A stretch of 64,000 nt of DNA from Palauibacter sp964499635 (GTDB lineage: Bacteria > Gemmatimonadota > Gemmatimonadetes > Palauibacterales > Palauibacteraceae). The translations under genes and the position numbers were made by a program. Positions 19,521 to 26,415 of the stretch are shown here, in pieces. The notes under the pieces are model-generated. The model saw only the letters and a list, made by a program, of their open reading frames with translations. It was not told the origin of the DNA and made no database searches. Within the stretch, counting starts at the first letter, position 1. The number at the start of each line of letters is the position of its first letter. Where the stretch lies: positions 62,001 through 126,000 of the forward strand of contig CAZCLY010000006.1 in the NCBI GenBank assembly GCA_964499635.1. The letters run 5' to 3'.

Positions 19521-20531
19521 ATGCAGCGAGCAGCCACGAAGTGGAGCGGGGCGGACGGGGAGAGGGGGGGGTCCGTCACCCTCCGGCGGGCGGCGGGTGT
19601 GAGACCCGTGAGCGCCGGGGTGGCCGCGTGGCTGGCCTCGGTGGTGTGGACCGCCGGTCCGCTCCGCGGCCAGCAGGTCGCCGATACCTCGTACTCGCCG
19701 CCGATCGAGCGGCCCACCTTCTCACCCGGCGCGGGGCCGCTGGTTCTCATCGATGAGGCCCACCACAACTTCCACACCGCCGGCGGGCGCTACCGGGCCT
19801 TCGCGGACCTCCTGCGTCGTGACGGCTACGTGGTGGAGCCGAGCGGGGAGCCGTTCACGCCGGCCACGCTCGTCCGGGCGCGGGTCCTCGTGATCGCCAA
19901 CGCGATCGCCGACCGGAACGTCGAGGACTGGTCGCTCCCCACTCCGTCCGCGTTCACGCCGCACGAGATCCAAGCCGTCGCGGAATGGGTGCGTGGCGGC
20001 GGTGCCCTCCTCCTGATCGCCGATCACATGCCGATCGCGGGCAACACCGAGGCGCTCGCGGCGGCGTTCGGGCTCCGGTTCCAGAACGGGTTCGCGTTCG
20101 ACTCGCTGACCGGAGAGGGCAGAGCCATCTTCCGTCGCTCCGATGGGGGACTCAGGCCACATCCGATCACCGACGGCCGGGGGCCCGCGGAGCGGGTCGA
20201 TTCCGTGGTCACGTTCACCGGGCAGGCATTCCGCGCCGATCCCGACGCCGGCGCCGAGCCCCTCCTCGTCCTCCCCGAGAGCTTCCACCTCTTCCTGCCG
20301 CCCGTGGCGTGGGAGTTCAGCGATTCCACGCCCCGCGTCTCGGCGGCCTACCTGCTCCAGGGGGCCGCGCTCCGGTTCGGCGAGGGACGGGTGGCGGCGT
20401 TCGGGGAGGCCGCCATGTTCAGCGCACAGCTGGCGGGCGAGGAGCTTGTCCCGATGGGGATGAACGACCCCGCGGCGGCGCAGAACTACCGCTTCGCGCT
20501 CAACGTGGTGCGCTGGCTCGTGGGGGGGTAG
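19521..20531 (+). CDS. Exported DUF4350-like protein (GATase1-like fold)
   Basis: A 336-residue protein with a long basic N-region and a hydrophobic core (about residues 28-50) acting as signal peptide or anchor. The rest resembles DUF4350/GldG-type domains, a glutamine-amidotransferase-like fold without a catalytic Cys: LVLIDEAHHNFHTAGGRY, VLVIANAIADRNVEDWSLP, WVRGGGALLLIADHMPIAG and GRVAAFGEAAMFSAQL are the family-like strands. GldG/DUF4350 domains occur in ABC-type and gliding-associated systems, but none is near here. GGGAG is close to ATG 19521. It shares a 95-nt divergent gap with the Asp-box protein, which may mean common control. Confidence 0.75.
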   Translation: MQRAATKWSGADGERGGSVTLRRAAGVRPVSAGVAAWLASVVWTAGPLRGQQVADTSYSPPIERPTFSPGAGPLVLIDEAHHNFHTAGGRYRAFADLLRRDGYVVEPSGEPFTPATLVRARVLVIANAIADRNVEDWSLPTPSAFTPHEIQAVAEWVRGGGALLLIADHMPIAGNTEALAAAFGLRFQNGFAFDSLTGEGRAIFRRSDGGLRPHPITDGRGPAERVDSVVTFTGQAFRADPDAGAEPLLVLPESFHLFLPPVAWEFSDSTPRVSAAYLLQGAALRFGEGRVAAFGEAAMFSAQLAGEELVPMGMNDPAAAQNYRFALNVVRWLVGG

Positions 20532-20568
20532 CGGGTCGGATCGCGGCGCGACGGGTCCGGCGGGCCAC

Positions 20569-20590
20569 CGCGGCCTCGCTGCGGGCCGCG
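20569..20590. terminator. Possible terminator hairpin between convergent genes
   Basis: CGCGGCC (20569-20575) and GGCCGCG (20584-20590) pair over 7 bp with an 8-nt loop, between the stops at 20531 and 20620. No T-tract. Stems of this size arise easily by chance at this GC content, so confidence is low. Confidence 0.3.
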
Positions 20591-20619
20591 CCTCGCCTCC
20601 GTTCCGCGTATCCCGCGGC

Positions 20620-22404
20620 TCACCAGCTCTCCATCATCTCCTTCACGAGGTAGGTGGGCCGAATGTCCACCGGTACCTCATCGAGACGGGCGATGGCGTC
20701 GGTGAGCACGGCGGGCATGTCCCCGTAGCGCTCCATCAGCTCCCCGGTACCCTGGTAGTCCCCCGTGGCCTGGAGCATGAGGAACTCGTGCGCGAGATCG
20801 GAGACGGCCGCCCGGATGCGCTCGAGATCCACCCGAAACCGGCCGCTCGTCGTGTCGGGCACCACCGCGCCGTGCTCGAGGAACCAGTTGAACTGGATCA
20901 GACACCCCTCGCCGTGGGCCTCGGTGACCCCGAAGCGCACGCAGCGGAACAGGCTGGCCACGTGGCTGACGTACACGCGGCGCAGGAACTCCTCCGAGTA
21001 CTCGCCGCGCGCGGCGAGCGTCGCGAGGCTGTGCACGCCGACGACATCGGCCTTCGCCTCCTCGATCGCCGAGTAGCGCTCCTTGAGCGCCGCGTTCACG
21101 GTGAGGCCGTCGCTGCCGGTCACGTAGTCGGGCCCCAGGCCGTGGGCCAGCTCGTGCACGAGGACGCTGGTGTAGAAGGGCTCGAAGTCGACCTCCCCCA
21201 CCTGCTCGGGGTCGATCAACAGATCCGCGATGGGCCGCAGGATCTTGTCGAACTTGGCCTCGATGATGTTGGCGAGCATGACCTTCTTCGACCCCTCCTG
21301 CTCACGCACGCGCGCATCGTTGGGGAGGTTGAAGGCGAGCGTCTGCACACCGGAGCGCGTGTCGCCCGCCGCGTAGACCTCGGTGACCACGGAGATCGGC
21401 GAGGTGAACGGGCGATCGAGGTACTTGTGCTCGTCCGGGATGGGGAGCGCCGCCTCCAGCTCGGGCATGTGCGCCACCAGCCGCTCGAGTCGCTCGCTCT
21501 CGGCGGGGTCCCGGAGCGTGATGAAGGACTCGAAGGCGGCCTTGTACCCGAACACGTTGTCCTCGTACACCTCGTACGGGCCGATCGTCGGATCGATGAG
21601 GTTGTCGTGTATCCGCATCCACGCCACGTCGCTGTCGAAGTAGTCGTTCGACGCGAAGGCGTCGGCCCGGGCTTGGAGAAAACGGGCCACGGTGCGGTTG
21701 TCGACCAGGCCGGCCGCCTCGCGCAGGAGCCGCGCGGCCTGCTCGAGTCGGTCGCCGTAGGTCTCCGAGTACGGCGCGGCCTCGAACCCATCGCCCGCCC
21801 GGCGGACGACCGTGAAGTAGGAGGTCAGCTCCCTCCGGTGCCCGGGGTGGGCTTCGAGCCACGATTCCAGCTCCTCGCGCGTGGCGTCCTCGGGATAGTA
21901 GCCGGCGCCCGGCGGCTTGGGCCCGACGGCGAGGTAGGGCCGGTCGTGGTCGAGCCGGTCCCAGGGCCCGTACATGATGGAGAAGTAGTCGCGTGCCGCC
22001 TCGGCCGCCGGCCCGCCGGCCGTCGCGAGCTCTTCCCGCAGCGCCCGGTTCCCCGACCAGACCTGGTCGAGGAAGATGTCGTCCAGCACGTCGGAGGCCT
22101 CGACGAGGGCCTTCACCGCGCGGCGGCCACGCTCGTCGAGCAGCGAGGCGTCGAACCCGATCTCGACCGGCGCGAACTGCGCGACCCGCTCGCGGAGCCC
22201 GGTCGCGTCGATGCCCTCGGCGAGCCGCACTCCGCCCTCCTCCACCGCGGACTCCGCCTCGTCGGCACGGTCGGCGGGTGAGCAGGCGGTGGTGCCGATC
22301 GAGGACACGATGGCCAGCGCGAAGGACGCGGCCAGCGGGTGCCGGGTGGTGGCCCGCGCGACGGGCGCCTGCCGCGGTGCGGTCGGAGGGCTCAGGGTTC
22401 GCAT
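20620..22404 (-). CDS. M49-family (dipeptidyl-peptidase III-like) lipoprotein
   Basis: A 594-residue zinc peptidase of the DPP III family. Residues 22-41 are a lipoprotein-like signal ending in T-T-A-C (Cys41; a relaxed lipobox). The zinc site is HELAHG at 417-422 (His417, Glu418, His421) and EEAKAD at 448-453, the M49 pair of motifs with the second-helix glutamate. The classical M49 motif is the hexapeptide HExxGH; this one is the gap-less HExxH form known from Caldithrix abyssi DPP III. DPP III removes dipeptides from short peptides; the signal suggests action outside the cytoplasm. GAGGA lies 8 nt before ATG 22404, and the TonB-like gene ends 23 nt upstream, so one operon is likely. Confidence 0.88.
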   Translation of the reverse strand: MRTLSPPTAPRQAPVARATTRHPLAASFALAIVSSIGTTACSPADRADEAESAVEEGGVRLAEGIDATGLRERVAQFAPVEIGFDASLLDERGRRAVKALVEASDVLDDIFLDQVWSGNRALREELATAGGPAAEAARDYFSIMYGPWDRLDHDRPYLAVGPKPPGAGYYPEDATREELESWLEAHPGHRRELTSYFTVVRRAGDGFEAAPYSETYGDRLEQAARLLREAAGLVDNRTVARFLQARADAFASNDYFDSDVAWMRIHDNLIDPTIGPYEVYEDNVFGYKAAFESFITLRDPAESERLERLVAHMPELEAALPIPDEHKYLDRPFTSPISVVTEVYAAGDTRSGVQTLAFNLPNDARVREQEGSKKVMLANIIEAKFDKILRPIADLLIDPEQVGEVDFEPFYTSVLVHELAHGLGPDYVTGSDGLTVNAALKERYSAIEEAKADVVGVHSLATLAARGEYSEEFLRRVYVSHVASLFRCVRFGVTEAHGEGCLIQFNWFLEHGAVVPDTTSGRFRVDLERIRAAVSDLAHEFLMLQATGDYQGTGELMERYGDMPAVLTDAIARLDEVPVDIRPTYLVKEMMESW

Positions 22405-22427
22405 GGCTCCCATCCTCGTTGGACGAC

Positions 22428-23264
22428 TCATTGCATGACGATCGAGATCTCGCGCACGACCCACACGGCCACCGGGTGTCCGCCGCGAATCGCGGGTCGG
22501 AAGACGAGCTGGCGCGCGAACGCGGCGGCCGCTTCGTCGAATGCCTCGCTCCCGGAGCCGGTCTGCGGCACCAGCTCCACCACCTCGCCGGTTGCCGAGA
22601 TGAGCACCCAGAAGATGGTGCGCGTGCGGGCGCCGAGTCCCTCCCGCCGAAGCACCGGGAGCAGCGTCTTGGTCAGCCTCGCCTGCGTCTCGGTGTCCCA
22701 CAGGGCCCGGGGGCCCTCGTCGTAGGGGATGAACGCCGGACCCAGCTCGCGCAGCGCCTGCACGTCTTCCGCGATCGCCGAATCGGGCACCGGCGAGGTA
22801 GCGCGGGCGCCGGCGACCGAGTCGGCGATCGCGCTGGCCACCGAGGCGGCGCGGGCGACCGCGATCGAGTCGAGCACCGCCGCCGCGATCGAGTCGGCCC
22901 GGACGGCCGCCACGGAATCCCGTCTCGCCGCCTCGATCGAGTCCCGTCTCGCCGCCGCGGCGATCGAGTCGCGTCGGGCGGCCGCGGCTATGGAGTCCCG
23001 CTCGGCTGCCTCGAGGGCCGCCCGCGTCGCGGCGGCGATGGAGTCCCGCCGCGCGTCGGTGTGGATGGAGTCACGAACGGCCCGGCGGATCGAGTCGACG
23101 ATGGCGGCCACGGCCGGCGAGGTCGTGTCCGGGGTCGCGACCGGGGGCCGCTCGACGCTGGCCGGCGGTTCGGACCGCCGCGGTGGGCGGGACGTCTCTG
23201 GGGGCGGGAGGCGACGGCAGGAGGAGAGGCCGAGCAGGAGGAGCGGGACCGCGATCGCTCTCAC
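22428..23264 (-). CDS. TonB-C-terminal-like lipoprotein with D-S-I repeats
   Basis: A 278-residue lipoprotein: signal with lipobox L-S-S-C (Cys16), a Pro-rich stretch (about 20-50), ten D-S-I/V repeats at 57-150, and a C-terminal domain (about 190-278: LTKTLLPVLRREGLGARTRT, FWVLISATGEVVELVPQTGS, AVWVVREISI) matching the fold of TonB C-terminal domains. Real TonB has a membrane helix; here a lipid would hold the N-terminus, so it may act in the outer membrane or as an adaptor rather than in ExbBD-driven transport. No exbB/exbD or TonB-dependent receptor is nearby. The GTG at 23264 lies in a GTGA overlap with the small upstream gene, which decides the start. Confidence 0.78.
   Translation of the reverse strand: MRAIAVPLLLLGLSSCRRLPPPETSRPPRRSEPPASVERPPVATPDTTSPAVAAIVDSIRRAVRDSIHTDARRDSIAAATRAALEAAERDSIAAAARRDSIAAAARRDSIEAARRDSVAAVRADSIAAAVLDSIAVARAASVASAIADSVAGARATSPVPDSAIAEDVQALRELGPAFIPYDEGPRALWDTETQARLTKTLLPVLRREGLGARTRTIFWVLISATGEVVELVPQTGSGSEAFDEAAAAFARQLVFRPAIRGGHPVAVWVVREISIVMQ
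22815..23096 (-). repeat. Tandem D-S-I/V repeat region in the TonB-like protein
   Basis: Residues 57-150 of the TonB-like protein contain D-S-I or D-S-V at 57, 65, 74, 90, 99, 108, 116, 124, 132 and 148, a period of 8-9 residues with Ala and Arg between (ARRDSIAAA and similar). At DNA level the unit is a degenerate 24-27-bp repeat. It is probably a long helical spacer across the periplasm; repeat number is likely to vary between strains. Confidence 0.8.
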
Positions 23265-23389
23265 CGGCCGGCAACGTCCGCGGCCTTCTTCTCCCGCTCC
23301 TTGCGGCCCGCGGCCACGAGGATCAGGCCCAGGCCGCCCCACACGAAGCCCAGGATCACCACCATGACCACGATCGTGGTGCCGGTCAT
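23261..23389 (-). CDS. MetS-like small membrane protein (NSS transporter small subunit type), 42 aa
   Basis: A 42-residue one-helix protein starting MTGTTIVVMVVILGFVWGGL and ending in a basic tail (G-R-K-E-R-E-K-K). GGAGG sits 10 nt before the ATG, and the TGA overlaps the GTG of the TonB-like gene, so it is very likely translated. The pattern of a short N-terminus, a V-V-M-V-V-I-L-G core, then W-G-G-L and a charged end is that of MetS, the small subunit needed by some bacterial neurotransmitter:sodium symporters (MetPS of Corynebacterium glutamicum). MetS genes normally sit directly after their transporter; here the neighbours are an HD hydrolase and a TonB-like gene, and the only NSS gene is at 41543. 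It could instead be an unrelated membrane peptide. Confidence 0.7.
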   Translation of the reverse strand: MTGTTIVVMVVILGFVWGGLGLILVAAGRKEREKKAADVAGR

Positions 23390-23521
23390 CGCTCTCGTTC
23401 CTCCGCTCGTTCATCCTCGACGTGCCGGATCGACCGCCGTGTCGACCGAATGTAAGCCCGCCTCGCGATCCCCTTCCAGCCCGTGGGCACGGGGTCGCGA
23501 CCGACGGGCCGCCTTCCGCCG

Positions 23522-24106
23522 CTAGCTGTCGCGTCCCTCCAGCCCGAGGTCTGCCGCCACGCCCCGCATGGCCTCGATCACGAACGTGATGTGCTCCCCC
23601 ATGTCCTCTCCGAGCGCCTCGCAGTTCGCGGTCATCTCCTCGCGGCTCACCGCGGCGGCGAACGCGCGGTCCTTCATCTTCTTCCGCACCGACTTCGACG
23701 TCATCCCGATGAGCCCGGTGGGACGCACGAGCGCCACGGCGGTGATGAACCCCGTCAGCTCGTCGACCGCCCTCAGGGTCCGCGCCATGCGCGTGTCGGC
23801 CTCGACCCCGGTGTAGTCGGCGTGCGCCATGATCGCGTCCAGCACGTCCTCGTCCACGCCGCGCTCGCGCAGGATGGCCACGCCCGCGGAGGGGTGCTCG
23901 CGATCGGCGGCGTGCTCGTCGTTGGGCCAGCGCTCGTAGTCGAAGTCGTGCACGAGACCGGCGACTCCCCATCGGTCCTCGTCCTCCCCGTATTTCCGGG
24001 CGTACGCCCGCATGGCCGCCTCGACGGCGCGCATGTGGCGGCGCAGGTTGGGGTTCTGCGTGTACTCCTCGACCAGCGCGAGCGCCTCGTCGCGCGTGGG
24101 GATCAT
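23522..24106 (-). CDS. HD-domain hydrolase
   Basis: A 194-residue HD-superfamily protein. The metal-binding set is visible: His24 (LRRHMRAVEAAMRAYARKYG), His53-Asp54 in GLVHDFDYERW, the H-P region (ADREHPSAGVAIL), the later HADYTGVEA and the distal Asp in RAVDELTGFITA. This arrangement matches small stand-alone HD phosphohydrolases sometimes annotated as hydrolase or HDIG-type; the substrate is unknown (nucleotide or phospho-compound). GAGGAGG about 10 nt before the ATG lies inside the last codons of the upstream PH remnant, a sign of former or present translational coupling. Confidence 0.88.
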   Translation of the reverse strand: MIPTRDEALALVEEYTQNPNLRRHMRAVEAAMRAYARKYGEDEDRWGVAGLVHDFDYERWPNDEHAADREHPSAGVAILRERGVDEDVLDAIMAHADYTGVEADTRMARTLRAVDELTGFITAVALVRPTGLIGMTSKSVRKKMKDRAFAAAVSREEMTANCEALGEDMGEHITFVIEAMRGVAADLGLEGRDS

Positions 24107-24110
24107 CCGG

Positions 24111-24273
24111 TCAACCTCCTCGCAATGCGGCGATCAGTCTCTCGGGCTCCCGCGAGCTCAAGAGGACGGAGTATCCGTCGCGGGTCGGAAGGTACACGAC
24201 GCTCCGCCGATCCGTGAGGTAGAGGAGCGCCGGCCTTCCCGGCTGCCGGGGGGATCGGGAAGACCTTCGTCAC
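24111..24273 (-). pseudogene. Frameshifted/truncated PH-domain-like remnant
   Basis: Right after dinB, one frame ends with about 40 codons that read like the C-terminus of a bacterial PH domain: ALLYLTDRRSVVYLPTRDGY, then SVLLSSREPERLIAALRGG and a stop 4 nt before the HD gene. That frame has a stop at its upstream side and no usable start. A GTG overlapping the dinB stop (24273, GTGA) opens another frame (V-T-K-V-F-P-I-P) that is one base out of register; removing one base from the six-G run at 24248-24253 would join them into a 53-codon gene. Even so it would cover only the last part of a PH domain. So it is a decayed gene, a sequencing indel in a short gene, or both. Confidence 0.5.
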
Positions 24274-25508
24274 GGCTCGCGTCCCCGTTCCGCCTCTTCG
24301 AGCAACGCGGCCCGCACGACGGCGTCGCGCCCGAACCGATCCGACAGCGCGTCGACGACCTCGGCCACGCGCACATCGGTGTCGCCGTCCTGACGATGCT
24401 CGCCGGCCCCGGTGTCGAACAGACCGAGCTGCCGGGGACAGCCCTCTTCGAACCCGGTGACCGTCACGCCGATCAAGCGGACCCGGCGGGATGGGTCGTC
24501 GGCCTCCCGGAACAGATCCCTGGCCACCGGCCAGATGCGCTCGGTCGTCGTCACCGCGTCCTCGAGAGTCCGCTGGCGCGCGAGGGTCTCGAAGCCCTCC
24601 CAGCGGAGCTTGAGATGGACCGTGCGCCCCGCGAGCCCCTGTCGCCTGAGACCGCGCGCCACCCCCTCGCACAGACCGAGCAGCGTGCGCTCGACGCGCT
24701 CCCGGTCGGCCACGTCGCGTGAGAAGGTGACCTCCTTGCCGAGCGACTTGCGCTCCGAGTCCGGGTTCACGGGACGCGGGTCGACTCCGTTCGCCAGCTC
24801 GTGGAAGCGCCCGCCGGCCGACGGGCCGAGCGAGGCCTCGAGCACGGAGCGGTCGAGACGCGCCACGTCTCCGATCGTCCGGAGCCCCATTCGGTGCAGC
24901 CGCCCCTGTGCCTTCGCTCCCGCCCCCCACAGCCGGGAGACACCGAGCGGCGCGAGGAACTCCCGCTCGGTGCCGGCCGGGACGACGACCAGACCGTCCG
25001 GCTTCTCGAGGTCGCTCGCCACCTTCGCCACGTACTTGCTGGCGGCCACTCCAACCGAGGCCGTCAGACGTTCCGCCTCGCGGATCTCGTGCTTGATCGA
25101 CGCGGCGATCGTCGGCCCCTCGCCGAACAGCTCGCGGCTTGCCGTCACATCGAGGAACGCCTCGTCGAGGCTCAGGGGCTCGACCAGGTCCGTGAATCCC
25201 CGGAACACCTCGAACAGCCGCGCGGACACATCCGCGTACAGCGAGATGCGCGGTGGCAGGTAGACCGCGTGCGGACACCGGCGCCACGCCTGCGAGATGG
25301 GCATCGCCGAGCGCACCCCGTATCGGCGGGCTTCGTAGCTGGCCGTGGACACCACCCCCCGCCCGCGTCCGCCGCGCGGATCGGCGCCGATCACCACGGG
25401 CCTGCCGGCGAGGGCTGGGTCCTCGCGGATCTCGATGGAGGCATAGAACGCGTCCATGTCCACGTGCAGGATCGTGCGCGCCGCCGGAGGGCCGGGGGTC
25501 GGGCTCAT
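24270..25508 (-). CDS. dinB: DNA polymerase IV (Y-family)
   Basis: A 412-residue translesion polymerase of usual length plus a longer tail. The palm motifs are intact: HVDMDAFYASIE (Asp17 first metal ligand), the Y-x-x-R of STASYEARRYGVRSAMP and SLDEAFLD at 113-120 (Asp115, Glu116). The helix-hairpin-helix thumb is at about 170-235 and the little-finger domain follows (KEVTFSRDVADRERVERTLL; RLIGVTVTGFE). ATG 25508 overlaps the stop of the GDPD gene (ATGA). No LexA box is recognisable ahead of it, and the overlaps put it inside a housekeeping-like operon rather than a clear SOS unit. Confidence 0.95.
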   Translation of the reverse strand: MSPTPGPPAARTILHVDMDAFYASIEIREDPALAGRPVVIGADPRGGRGRGVVSTASYEARRYGVRSAMPISQAWRRCPHAVYLPPRISLYADVSARLFEVFRGFTDLVEPLSLDEAFLDVTASRELFGEGPTIAASIKHEIREAERLTASVGVAASKYVAKVASDLEKPDGLVVVPAGTEREFLAPLGVSRLWGAGAKAQGRLHRMGLRTIGDVARLDRSVLEASLGPSAGGRFHELANGVDPRPVNPDSERKSLGKEVTFSRDVADRERVERTLLGLCEGVARGLRRQGLAGRTVHLKLRWEGFETLARQRTLEDAVTTTERIWPVARDLFREADDPSRRVRLIGVTVTGFEEGCPRQLGLFDTGAGEHRQDGDTDVRVAEVVDALSDRFGRDAVVRAALLEEAERGREP

Positions 25509-26332
25509 CCGCCGGCACCGTGCGCCGCGGACCGCTCCGCAGCCCGTTCGTCGACCACGCGGCGCACCCTCCCGGGCACGTCGCTCACCAGGCCGTCGAC
25601 GCCCCAGTCGAACAGGCGCCGGATGTCCGCGGGACGGTTCACGGTCCACACGAACACCCCGAGCCCGTCCGCGTGGGCCCGCCGCACGAAGGCCCGTGAG
25701 ACGATACGGATCGCCCCGCGCCGCTCCGGGACCATGGCCGCGTCGACGCCCTGCGGCACGGCACGGTGCCCCAGCCCGAGCTTCCCGAGCACGACGTAGC
25801 CGCGCAGCTCGTCCTGGTAGGCGCAGCGCCAGCGCGCGTGGCGTCCGGCCGGCTCCACCTCCTCGCGCCTGAAGCCACCGACGAGGATGCGCTCGCGCTC
25901 GGGGTGCGTCCGGAGCCAAATGCCCATGGCCTCGCCCGCAGCGGCCGATTTGATCTCTGCCACCACGGGCAGATCGCCGATCGTCTCGAACACTTCCTCG
26001 AGCGTGGGGATCCGCACGTCCTGCCCGCGAAACGGGTGCGTGGCGCCGCGGTCGGGGGTGAATGCGTATCCGGCGTCGAACGTCCTGAGCTCCGCCAGGG
26101 AGCGGGCCTCGACGTCACCCCTACCGTCGGTCGTGCGCTCGAGCTGCGGATCGTGGATCACCATCAGGTGTCCGTCGCTCGAGCGATGCAGATCGAGCTC
26201 GACCGCATCCGCGCCGACTTCGACGGCGTGCGCGAACGACGGGAGCGTGTTCTCGGGCGCCACGGCGGCCGCGCCGCGGTGGCCGATCACGCGGATTCGC
26301 GAGCCGGGTCCGAAGAGGTCGTCGGAATACAC
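25505..26332 (-). CDS. Glycerophosphodiester phosphodiesterase
   Basis: A 275-residue GDPD with a TIM barrel. Catalytic residues are in place: GHRG with His18, PENTLPSFAHAVEVGADAVE leading to Glu45 and Asp47 (VELDLH), and His60 in LMVIHDPQLERTTDG; a later EIKS supplies the third-strand acid. It hydrolyses glycerophosphodiesters to an alcohol and glycerol 3-phosphate. There is no signal peptide, so it is cytoplasmic. GTG 26332 is chosen because it directly precedes the barrel; the frame stays open upstream but is Arg/Pro-rich and not family-like. It precedes dinB with a 4-nt overlap. Confidence 0.88.
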   Translation of the reverse strand: MYSDDLFGPGSRIRVIGHRGAAAVAPENTLPSFAHAVEVGADAVELDLHRSSDGHLMVIHDPQLERTTDGRGDVEARSLAELRTFDAGYAFTPDRGATHPFRGQDVRIPTLEEVFETIGDLPVVAEIKSAAAGEAMGIWLRTHPERERILVGGFRREEVEPAGRHARWRCAYQDELRGYVVLGKLGLGHRAVPQGVDAAMVPERRGAIRIVSRAFVRRAHADGLGVFVWTVNRPADIRRLFDWGVDGLVSDVPGRVRRVVDERAAERSAAHGAGG

Positions 26333-26415
26333 CTGCGCGTTCCCGCCGAGCGTGAAGGGTGATCGCTTCCGGATCTGGCGACGCGCCCAACATAACCTCA
26401 CGAGGGGCGATGGTG

